The position numbers were made by a program, and so were the translations under genes. Below the pieces are notes generated by a model. The model searched no databases and had not been told where the DNA came from. It saw only the letters and a program-made list of their open reading frames with translations. Shown here one piece after another: positions 34,300 to 42,591 of a DNA stretch of 64,000 nucleotides. Within the stretch, counting starts at the first letter, position 1; each line of letters begins with the position of its first letter. The stretch lies in the NCBI GenBank assembly GCA_964293305.1, contig CAXYYO010000005.1, forward strand, positions 49,503 through 113,502, given 5' to 3'. Source of the DNA: CALAGJ01 sp964293305. GTDB taxonomy: Bacteria > Bacteroidota > Bacteroidia > Chitinophagales > Chitinophagaceae.

Positions 34300-35295
34300 T
34301 TAGTTTATAGATTTTTCGTTCAAAGGCAGGGTGATGGAAAAAACTAACCCGGAGGGTACATTGTCAGACACACTCAAATGGCCTTTGTGGTCAGTAATGA
34401 TTTTTTTACATAAATAAAGCCCAAGTCCTGTGCCTTTTACATTGAGGTTATTGTGTGATTGACTTCTATAAAATTTTTTAAAAATATCTTTTCTCTCTTC
34501 CATTGGCAAACCAATGCCTTCATCCATTACCACCAATAACACTTCTTGTTTTTCTTTAGTGAGCTTTATGGTAACTGGTGCATCTGATCCAGAATATTTC
34601 AAGGCATTTTCAATGAGATTACTAATGGCCATTTGCATCATATTTGCTTCTCCTCTTATGTACAATGGTTTGCTCGGTTCTTCATATAATAGTTTTCTTT
34701 CTGGGTATCTTAGTGAATATTCATCAACCAATTGCTTTACAATTTCAGCTAGGTTTATTGGTAGTTTAGTACCATTGTAAACGCCACTTTCAAATTGAGA
34801 AGTAAGCAAAATATTTTGTGTAAGCATATTCAGTCTATTACATTCTTTGGCTACACCATCTAGCATGAGGTCTTGCTTCTTTTGTTCTAATTTTCTCTTT
34901 TGTATGGTTTGTACATTTAATTGTATAGCTGCTACCGGAGTTTTTAATTCATGCGTTACGGCCATCATAAAATCTTGCTGCTGTAGCGATAGCTTAAATT
35001 CCTTTCTTACAGATCGAAATACAAACACAGCCCCTACCAATATCACCATTAAGAATATAACACCTTCACCAATATATTGCATACTTTTTCTATCCGATGC
35101 TTCTGTTAAAATTTCTTTTTTTGAAAGATAGTCTTCTGCTGTTATGGACAGTTGGTTCAAATGCTCTCTATACACTTTTTGATTTTGCGATTCCAATGCA
35201 ATAAACCACCAAACCAATGCTGCTATCATATAAATAAGCAACAACCAATACACCGCAGTAAGCATTGCCAACTTCTGTTTAAAAAAAATATTCAT
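34300..35295 (-). CDS. Sensor histidine kinase
   Basis: 331 residues. Two membrane helices (about 10-33 and 75-93) flank a short periplasmic part of only about 40 residues, so ligand sensing is either minimal or done in the membrane. The HisKA domain carries the phospho-acceptor His115 in MMAVTHELKTPVAAIQL. The ATPase domain has the N box NLIENALKYS, DEGIGLP (G1), and GTGLGLYLCKKI (G2). By family it autophosphorylates and passes phosphate to the response regulator encoded directly downstream. Both genes are co-transcribed. Confidence 0.94.
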   Translation of the reverse strand: MNIFFKQKLAMLTAVYWLLLIYMIAALVWWFIALESQNQKVYREHLNQLSITAEDYLSKKEILTEASDRKSMQYIGEGVIFLMVILVGAVFVFRSVRKEFKLSLQQQDFMMAVTHELKTPVAAIQLNVQTIQKRKLEQKKQDLMLDGVAKECNRLNMLTQNILLTSQFESGVYNGTKLPINLAEIVKQLVDEYSLRYPERKLLYEEPSKPLYIRGEANMMQMAISNLIENALKYSGSDAPVTIKLTKEKQEVLLVVMDEGIGLPMEERKDIFKKFYRSQSHNNLNVKGTGLGLYLCKKIITDHKGHLSVSDNVPSGLVFSITLPLNEKSIN

Positions 35296-35440
35296 ATTAT
35301 AATTCCTTCTACTTTGTATTTTAAAGGTAGTTTACAAATCCTACTAAAAAAAATTTAAATGAAATATTTTTCATTTCCGTAAAGTGTTTTTATAATTTAG
35401 CAAATAAAGTTTAGCATACAAATGAAGATTTATATGCCAA

Positions 35441-35484
35441 ATACATAACCCAATCATTTTGTCGAAAATGATTGGGTTATGTAT
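35441..35484 (-). terminator. Perfect 20-bp hairpin behind the alpha-2-macroglobulin gene
   Basis: Two perfect 20-base arms (35441-35460 and 35465-35484, core CATAACCCAATCATTTT) enclose a four-base GTCG loop. The hairpin starts 27 bases after the A2M stop codon. No strict T tract follows on the minus strand, so termination by this hairpin is likely but not proven. Confidence 0.6.
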
Positions 35485-35511
35485 AAAAATTTTATTACAT
35501 TCTATTTTTTA

Positions 35512-38500
35512 TTACTCTATCACCTTTACCCATTTGCCGGGTATAGATGCGTTGATACCACCTTCATACATAGCTTCACAATAAACTCCTGGCCAATAGT
35601 ATTTACCGGGATAGGCGGCATTCAAATGAACATAGTATGTTAGTGTTTCGTTCATTTTCATATCAAAGTAATGATATACCCTGTCATCTCTTATGTCCAT
35701 ATAATCGGCGGGAGCATTTTGAAATGCGCCTTCACTATTCAATAACCTTGTATTTAATATTTCCCATCCTGATGGGAATACTTGTGTGAGTGCCATTTCG
35801 TTATATGCCCCTCTTTTTCCGGGATTTTTTAAAGTTACTTTTGCTATAAAATCTGTGCCCTGTTTGAGGCTATCCATTTTAATAGCGGCACCTGTGTTAT
35901 TGATAAATGATACATTCAATAAAAGAATTTCAGGATTATTTACCGGAGGTACCGGCGAGGGTTGTATAGGCTTACCACCATTCATTACTCTTACAAATAC
36001 TACATTGGTTCCTTTGTTTGTAAGAGAAACGGTAGCCTTATCTTTTTGCCAACCTACCGGCATTTGATTGATGGCAGCACTACTTTGAAAACTAAAATCA
36101 GTAGCTCCTGCTTTACCATTTACCAATATCTTTTTCCCATCTTTATTACTACCACAATAATTTGAAACAGCCAATAAGCACCAGGAAGTAGTTTGTGTAC
36201 TATACCAACTCTGCTGACCCATTTGTGCGGCAATGGTTCTTACAACTGATGCAGCCTCCATTTTTCTACCTAACCTGTTTAGGGTTTCTAATTCAATGGC
36301 TAGGTCCCGCAGGCTACTGCCATAAGTAAATCCTGCACTAGTTCGCTCAGCAAAATTTGTTGGCAAACCACTGATTAGTGATAACCCAATTTTTTGTTGT
36401 CCTGCAATACTATATGCAGCTGCAAGCATCCACTTGGCTTCATTGCTCAAAAATTTATATTCCTTTAATCGATTCATGGCTCCCAGCTCAGTAGCATTGC
36501 CCAATGCCAATACATAGAGCCTGTATGCCTGTGTTAAATCGCTGCCATACCAAGGGGCGGCAGTTTGATTCCAAGCCAATGTTTTTGTACGGGTATATAG
36601 TTTAAAGCTCTGTAATAAATTATTACTAACAGCATATCCCTTTGCCGATGCATTCAAAAGAAAATGACCCGCATAGCAGCTGCCCCACTCATCGCTGGTA
36701 TTACCACCTGGCCAGTATGAAAAACCTCCATCAGCCTGCTGAAAATTTAATAGTCTTTGTATGCCAGCTTTAATATACAGATCAGTTTGTTTTTTCTGTG
36801 CATCATTCATGTCCATAATCTGGCTGAGGTATAATTGTGGAAATACGGACGATGTTGTCTGCTCCACACAGCCATGCGGATACTGTATCAGATAGTTCAA
36901 TCTTTTCTCCAGATTTAATGCAGGTATTGTACTTAATTCTACAGTGGCTTTGCTGCTACCTACATCACCGAGCATGGCAATGGTACTGCTCCAACTTTGT
37001 CCGGGTTGTAGCACAGCTTCCATAACTTGTGTTTGATATGGATTGGCATTGCGAATTTCTATTTCAGTTTCACTGATGCTTTGTTCTTTACCACTTTGCG
37101 CACTGATCTTTACCGTGCCAATACCTGTGTTATTTTTTACTTTTGCATTAAAATATACCAGCTGCTCACCACTACCATTAACAGCCACTTGCTGTGTGCC
37201 AACAGCTTCCAATAAATTATTTGATTGTATAGTGAGCGATACATTTTTTATGTTTTTATCCGTTACAAAAACAGTAACCGGAATTTTTAATTCTTCCGCC
37301 GGGCCCAGTACTCTGGGCAATGTAGTTAAAAGCATCAATGGCTTTTTTACTTTCACTGATTTTTCTGCCATCCCATATCCTGCATCTCCTGCTGCCACTA
37401 CCATTACTCTTACACTACCCATATATGGGGGAAGTTTAAAAGTGGTTTGTTTACTTCCACCACTCGTTTGATAAGGGCCAAAGAATTGTACTACAGGCTT
37501 GAATCTGTTTGCTCTTCTTGTTTTAGCGGCAAGGTCGCCTTCAGCATCTCCACCTATTGTAAGTATGCGATCTATTTGTGCACCAAATGCACCAATTACA
37601 TCATCATACACATCCCAACTTTTTACACCTAATGCTTCTTTGGCATAAAATGCATCATGAGGGCTTGGTGTTTTAAATTTTGTAATATCCAAAAGGCCTT
37701 CATCTACCACCGCTATTACATAACTCATTTTTTTACCATTCGCTTCACTTACTGTTATGGTATTGCTCTGTTCGGGTTTTATTTCATCGGGCATTTTTAT
37801 CATCGGCTTTAGCCAGGTATCCTTATCTTCTACCATAATGGGAACAACGCCATACATGCGTATGGGCAAGTCGTTTACAGTTTGAGCATGTGGTTGTATA
37901 AGGCTCACATTTACATAAATATTTGGGCTCATTTCTTTTTCAGTTTTGAAGGCAAACTTTGTTTGACCTTGTGTAGTATTGACCCAAAATGTTTTAAGCA
38001 CTTTGTTGCCTGTTTCAATACTTATCAAAGCCTTACCGCCTTTACTTCCTGGTATCGTCAGTTTTACTTCCTCGCCTACAATATATTTCTCCTTATCACT
38101 ATCAATAGAAAGCATAGCAAGTGCAGATGGATCGTCTGCATTTCCTCTTTGCTGCCAGCTATCATCATCAATATAAAATGTACTGCCTGTGGTATGATGG
38201 CTACGCGTATCTTTTACCAACATCAAATATCGGCCCCAACCTGCATTGGCAAAGCGATGCACAAATGATGCCTTACCGCCCTGTGTAGTAACGGTGTCTT
38301 TATAAATGAGTTTATTATAATTATCTTGGGTAAAGTTCTCAAAATAATCATTGCTATTATCCCACCACCATCTCCATTGAATTTTATAGAGTTCTACTAC
38401 AACAGTGTTTGAGCTGATGAGTGCGCCTGTGGTATTTACATTTACGATATCAAATTTTTGTGGCTGATTGAGTGAGAGATAACCCCAATTGTTTGCTGTG

Positions 38501-41043
38501 CCGGGTACTTTTAATCCTACATAAGAGCTAAAAGGATGATAGGGCATGGATTGATTATCTATGCTGAAGCTTCCACCCGGTTCAAACACTTTTACTAATA
38601 AATTGGCCATTAGTTGACCGGGGGCATCTTCACCTGCGGTGAATGAAGCAGATACCGGAGCTTTTCCATCGGCGCTCAATGCGCCATCAAATATTGTTTT
38701 GGATTGTGCTGTAAATGATGAAGTAGGGTTGTCAAATTCATAAGCATCAAACCCCTTGAAGGTGGTGTTCATCTTATACAACTGTGCATCTATGCGAGCT
38801 TTGAGATTTTGTGCAGGCGCACCAAAAAGCCATTGTGCCTGTAAGTTTCCGGTAGCTGTTACATCCTTGCCTAGTGCAGTTATACCGCCAAAATTCAAAT
38901 CAATTTTTAGCCGGTTGGGCATAATGGTTTCTATCTTAATGGTCTTTCTAAATGTAGCACCACCGGCTTTTACTTTGCATTCCCAATTCCCCGTAGGGGC
39001 ATCAGCATCTACTACTGTACGAAATACTTGAAATCCATTATCTGATTTGCTCTGTACGATATGTTTATAGAGTTGGCCTGTGGGATTTATCAAGTCTAGC
39101 TCAATAGGATGATCCTTTGGTAATGGGTTATTTTTATCATTGATAATGCAACTTAAAAAAAGACTGTCTCCGGGCCGCCATACTCCACGCTCTCCAAAAA
39201 TAAAACCTTTTATGCCATACTTTACAGCTTCTCCATCTGTATCAAAATGACTGAGTGGTAATGATTCATTGTCTGAGAGTTTTAAATAACTTCTTTCATT
39301 GCCTTTTTTTGCTATAAGCAGAAATGGTTTTCGTTTTATATCAATCATAGCTATACCATCACTGTTGCTATTTCCTTTTCCTACTATCTGCTGTTGATAA
39401 TCCAAAACTTCAAACTGTACACTTCCAACCGGCTCTGTGGTGATGATATCATTAACCACAACAAAAAGATTTTTTGATGTACCCAGTTTTGCTGTTAATG
39501 CCATATTTGTGGCGAGGATATTTCTACTTTCAAATCGTTCTTTGTTGTAGTATGCCTCATTGCAGGGGTTATCTCTATTGTCCCAACTGTAGCCATAAGG
39601 ATAATAATCATCGTATCTATCCCAAAATTCATCGTCTTCATCAGGCCCTGCATCGTAGGATGCTTCTTCATATTCATAATCATAATAATCACTTTTATCC
39701 ATTGAAGTGCAAGTATATACTGCATACTGAGGCCGAAATCCAATGGTAACTCTGTACAAAGCGCCGGGCTCCGGTCTTATGTATTTATCTAGGCTTAAGG
39801 AAAATCGGTTGTGGTGGTGGAGGTTTAATGTTTTATCGTCGTCTAGTCTTACAGTGGCAGTAATTAATGGCTTGCCCACACGGCGTAAACTTTCATCACC
39901 ATCAAACTCATTGTCTTGTAGAAACCTGGCCACATTATTTTCATAAATACGGATGATGGTTACATCCACAGCTTTAAGATTGATGGCATCGAATGGAAGG
40001 AGCAGGTTACTATTGCCACCCGGTAAAATACTCCCACTACCTTCGATACTTACGGAGGGAAGTTTGTTTTCAAAGGAAAGATTGGTGGTATAAGATTTTG
40101 CCAATTTATCCCCCCATTGATTTTGTATGCCGGCATTTACCATTACTGTATAGTTTCCATCTAATACTTGTGTGCCATATAGTTTTACTTCACTGCCTAG
40201 GATGGTATATGTGGGGCTTTCATTATCGCTGATGGTAAAGAGGCCTTCCAACATTTGGCCCGTTGCTATCGGATCACTAAATAATACTGATACATATTGC
40301 TCATCCTCCTGTATGGCCGTTGTTTGTAGCACAGTAAATGCACCCTGTGCGGGTATGTCTATCTCTTTTTTATTTTTTAATTTACTATTGAGTGGTGTGC
40401 CATCCCAAACAAGGCTAAGCTTACTATTTCCTGTGGAACGAGGTATTTGTTGCAGGGTGAAATCATGTGTTTTAGCTGATTCATTGTGCTGCCAAGCAAT
40501 ACTTAAATTTGCTGTGCCTACAGACGCTTTAAGTATTTTTTCTACTAATTCACCCGGCTCCACATCTGCTGTGGTGATGGTTCCTTTTAAACTCATCTTA
40601 TCCTTTCCTAGACTTCGCAAACCATAGTCGGACACTTCAAATGAAGGGGTAACTACTAAGATATTAAAGATAAAATCTTTGAATTTAGCAGGCACAGACA
40701 TAATGCTTCCCAATGCAAAATTGATGGTATAAAGTTGCTCCGGTTGTAAGTCCGCATCGGGTTTAAATTCAATAGTACGTGCATCTGTCCAGTACGCTTT
40801 TCCCTTTACTCCAGGAGAAATTTGTACAATTTTTTCATCAATAGCTTCATTGGCTGCATGTGTAATGGATACATCATTTGCCAGCCGAATACTGATGGTA
40901 TTCTTTTTTGATACAACCCCTGTTGTATAAGATTCAATATACTGACTAAATGCCGGATCAACTGATACCGGTTTTTGTTGCTGATTGCAGGAAGCAGACA
41001 GTATTAAAACGAAAATTGCAAACACGAAAACCCGATTGCTCAT
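35512..41043 (-). CDS. Alpha-2-macroglobulin family lipoprotein (bacterial A2M)
   Basis: 1843 residues from the ATG at 41043, where a lipoprotein signal with lipobox LSASC begins; a start at 41070 would add nine residues ahead of it. It has many macroglobulin-like beta domains, a Tyr/Asp-rich insert (around YDYEYEEASYDAGPDEDDE), the A2M block GSVRVMVVAAGDAGYG and an intact thioester motif HGCVEQTTSSVFPQL about 470 residues from the C-terminus, followed by an alpha-toroid complement-like domain. By family it traps proteases and protects the envelope. Unlike the classic arrangement, no penicillin-binding protein 1C gene is next to it. The upstream sulfatase-like gene is on the same strand. Confidence 0.93.
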   Translation of the reverse strand: MSNRVFVFAIFVLILSASCNQQQKPVSVDPAFSQYIESYTTGVVSKKNTISIRLANDVSITHAANEAIDEKIVQISPGVKGKAYWTDARTIEFKPDADLQPEQLYTINFALGSIMSVPAKFKDFIFNILVVTPSFEVSDYGLRSLGKDKMSLKGTITTADVEPGELVEKILKASVGTANLSIAWQHNESAKTHDFTLQQIPRSTGNSKLSLVWDGTPLNSKLKNKKEIDIPAQGAFTVLQTTAIQEDEQYVSVLFSDPIATGQMLEGLFTISDNESPTYTILGSEVKLYGTQVLDGNYTVMVNAGIQNQWGDKLAKSYTTNLSFENKLPSVSIEGSGSILPGGNSNLLLPFDAINLKAVDVTIIRIYENNVARFLQDNEFDGDESLRRVGKPLITATVRLDDDKTLNLHHHNRFSLSLDKYIRPEPGALYRVTIGFRPQYAVYTCTSMDKSDYYDYEYEEASYDAGPDEDDEFWDRYDDYYPYGYSWDNRDNPCNEAYYNKERFESRNILATNMALTAKLGTSKNLFVVVNDIITTEPVGSVQFEVLDYQQQIVGKGNSNSDGIAMIDIKRKPFLLIAKKGNERSYLKLSDNESLPLSHFDTDGEAVKYGIKGFIFGERGVWRPGDSLFLSCIINDKNNPLPKDHPIELDLINPTGQLYKHIVQSKSDNGFQVFRTVVDADAPTGNWECKVKAGGATFRKTIKIETIMPNRLKIDLNFGGITALGKDVTATGNLQAQWLFGAPAQNLKARIDAQLYKMNTTFKGFDAYEFDNPTSSFTAQSKTIFDGALSADGKAPVSASFTAGEDAPGQLMANLLVKVFEPGGSFSIDNQSMPYHPFSSYVGLKVPGTANNWGYLSLNQPQKFDIVNVNTTGALISSNTVVVELYKIQWRWWWDNSNDYFENFTQDNYNKLIYKDTVTTQGGKASFVHRFANAGWGRYLMLVKDTRSHHTTGSTFYIDDDSWQQRGNADDPSALAMLSIDSDKEKYIVGEEVKLTIPGSKGGKALISIETGNKVLKTFWVNTTQGQTKFAFKTEKEMSPNIYVNVSLIQPHAQTVNDLPIRMYGVVPIMVEDKDTWLKPMIKMPDEIKPEQSNTITVSEANGKKMSYVIAVVDEGLLDITKFKTPSPHDAFYAKEALGVKSWDVYDDVIGAFGAQIDRILTIGGDAEGDLAAKTRRANRFKPVVQFFGPYQTSGGSKQTTFKLPPYMGSVRVMVVAAGDAGYGMAEKSVKVKKPLMLLTTLPRVLGPAEELKIPVTVFVTDKNIKNVSLTIQSNNLLEAVGTQQVAVNGSGEQLVYFNAKVKNNTGIGTVKISAQSGKEQSISETEIEIRNANPYQTQVMEAVLQPGQSWSSTIAMLGDVGSSKATVELSTIPALNLEKRLNYLIQYPHGCVEQTTSSVFPQLYLSQIMDMNDAQKKQTDLYIKAGIQRLLNFQQADGGFSYWPGGNTSDEWGSCYAGHFLLNASAKGYAVSNNLLQSFKLYTRTKTLAWNQTAAPWYGSDLTQAYRLYVLALGNATELGAMNRLKEYKFLSNEAKWMLAAAYSIAGQQKIGLSLISGLPTNFAERTSAGFTYGSSLRDLAIELETLNRLGRKMEAASVVRTIAAQMGQQSWYSTQTTSWCLLAVSNYCGSNKDGKKILVNGKAGATDFSFQSSAAINQMPVGWQKDKATVSLTNKGTNVVFVRVMNGGKPIQPSPVPPVNNPEILLLNVSFINNTGAAIKMDSLKQGTDFIAKVTLKNPGKRGAYNEMALTQVFPSGWEILNTRLLNSEGAFQNAPADYMDIRDDRVYHYFDMKMNETLTYYVHLNAAYPGKYYWPGVYCEAMYEGGINASIPGKWVKVIE

Positions 41044-41190
41044 TATCGGCAAGCAATGATGTGAATCCATACTTTTAAAAGAAATAATTGTTTGAAGATT
41101 TATTTATTGGCGATGTGAAAGTATGGGAAAGCCGTTGAATACTTCAAAAAATATATTGTTAAAAGGTCAGCTACAGAAAGGGCGAAATTT

Positions 41191-42558
41191 TTACTGATAT
41201 CTTGTAGCCCATAAGGAATCAATAACAAATTCAAAACGATTATATTTCACTATTTCTTCGGGAGTTAAATTTTCAGACAAAAGTGGTGTGGCTTCCTTAC
41301 GGTCTGTATCAATTTTATAAAAAGTTTTTACACCAAAAGTGTCTTTGTAAAGTTTGTAATAGGTATCATGTATAAAGCGAATTGGCTGTTTGGTATCATT
41401 AGGACTATTGTCCCAATAAATATAATTCCATTCTCTATTTGTTCCACTAATATTAAACAAGTTGTGAAAAAAACTATTACCATGGATGGTACCATAAGAT
41501 GGAGGAATGGGCAGGCCAACAATTTCTGATATCGTAGGTACAAAGTCAGTATAGCTAATGAGCTCTTTGCAAATACCATTTTGCTTAATTGTACCAGGCC
41601 AATAGATGGTGAGTGGTGCCTGAATACCTAATTTATAGGTTTGATTTTTCTTTCCATTTGTAGTGTTGCCTTTATATACAAAACTTCGGCTTCTATCAGT
41701 TGCATTATCACCCAAAAATATAATAATCGTATTTTCAGCAATACCTTCTTCTTCCAATTTATGAATTACTTTACCAACTGTATTGTCTAAATAGGTAATC
41801 ATAGAAGGAAAGTAGATCTCATTTTTTGAATCACTTGTCGTATCTACATCAAAACTTTCGAAATCCGGATGTAGGGGGCTTGGCACTAAAGGCTCTCTTG
41901 GTAAGTTATTTGCATACATAATAAAGAATGGTTTTTGGCCACTGCTATCTACAAACTTTTCAAACTTTTCAAAGTATAAGTCTTCGGAATAAAGTCCTTT
42001 GTATTTGAGGGTGTCCACAAATCCATTATGATACAGCCAAGGATCTTTATACAAGTGGCGATAAATATCATCAACCTCTTCATTATTTGCAAATGGAATA
42101 TTGACTAAATAATCTTCAAAACCAGCTTTACCTATCATTGTATCACCGCCATCAAAGCTCCATCTGCCTAAGTACATGGTGGCATATCCGGCATCCTGCA
42201 ATAAATTTCCTAATGTTTTTTCACCATAGGGTAGCTTGCCCCAAAAAGTATAATTACTATGATTATATTTTCCAGTTTGCAGGGCCAATCGAGATGGATA
42301 TCCATCCGGATGACTGTAGCAATTTGTAAACTGCATGCCATTGGCCGCCATGAAATCTAAATAAGGGGTTTCGAAAGATTCATTGCCTGTATATGATGGC
42401 AAATCATAACCAAAATCATCTGCCATAAAAATGATGATATTTGGGCGTTGATTTAAGGTAGTATTACGGAATATTTTATTATTATCGTTATTTGTAAATG
42501 CAAACAAGCCACAAACAATCAAGATTGATATAATAGGAAGTAAATTAATTTTTTTCAT
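41191..42558 (-). CDS. Sulfatase-fold protein lacking the catalytic residues (pseudo-sulfatase)
   Basis: 455 residues with an N-terminal hydrophobic signal or anchor (LLPIISILIVCGLFAF). The alkaline-phosphatase/sulfatase fold is clear: IIIFMADDFGYD, TNCYSHPDGYPSRLALQTG, NTIIIFLGDNATD. Yet the residue that should be the Cys or Ser precursor of formylglycine (C-x-P-S-R) is Gly86. The usual GKWHLG is GRWSFDGG (Lys to Arg132, His to Ser134), and the usual T-H-V-P-L is IQAPL (His to Gln313). Metal-site acids Asp47, Asp48, Asp284 and Asn285 remain. Normal sulfate ester cleavage is therefore unlikely. It lies 33 bases after the T9SS gene upstream and is probably in its operon. Confidence 0.85.
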   Translation of the reverse strand: MKKINLLPIISILIVCGLFAFTNNDNNKIFRNTTLNQRPNIIIFMADDFGYDLPSYTGNESFETPYLDFMAANGMQFTNCYSHPDGYPSRLALQTGKYNHSNYTFWGKLPYGEKTLGNLLQDAGYATMYLGRWSFDGGDTMIGKAGFEDYLVNIPFANNEEVDDIYRHLYKDPWLYHNGFVDTLKYKGLYSEDLYFEKFEKFVDSSGQKPFFIMYANNLPREPLVPSPLHPDFESFDVDTTSDSKNEIYFPSMITYLDNTVGKVIHKLEEEGIAENTIIIFLGDNATDRSRSFVYKGNTTNGKKNQTYKLGIQAPLTIYWPGTIKQNGICKELISYTDFVPTISEIVGLPIPPSYGTIHGNSFFHNLFNISGTNREWNYIYWDNSPNDTKQPIRFIHDTYYKLYKDTFGVKTFYKIDTDRKEATPLLSENLTPEEIVKYNRFEFVIDSLWATRYQ

Positions 42559-42591
42559 AAATGTTTTGATGCTTTTAAGTCAATAGTTTAC

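Noticed and set aside
37043..37471. Open frame of 142 codons opposite the macroglobulin gene
   Set aside because: Shadow frame inside a single very long gene with a clear family match.
40172..40627. Open frame of 151 codons opposite the macroglobulin gene
   Set aside because: Same reason; composition is that of an antisense frame.
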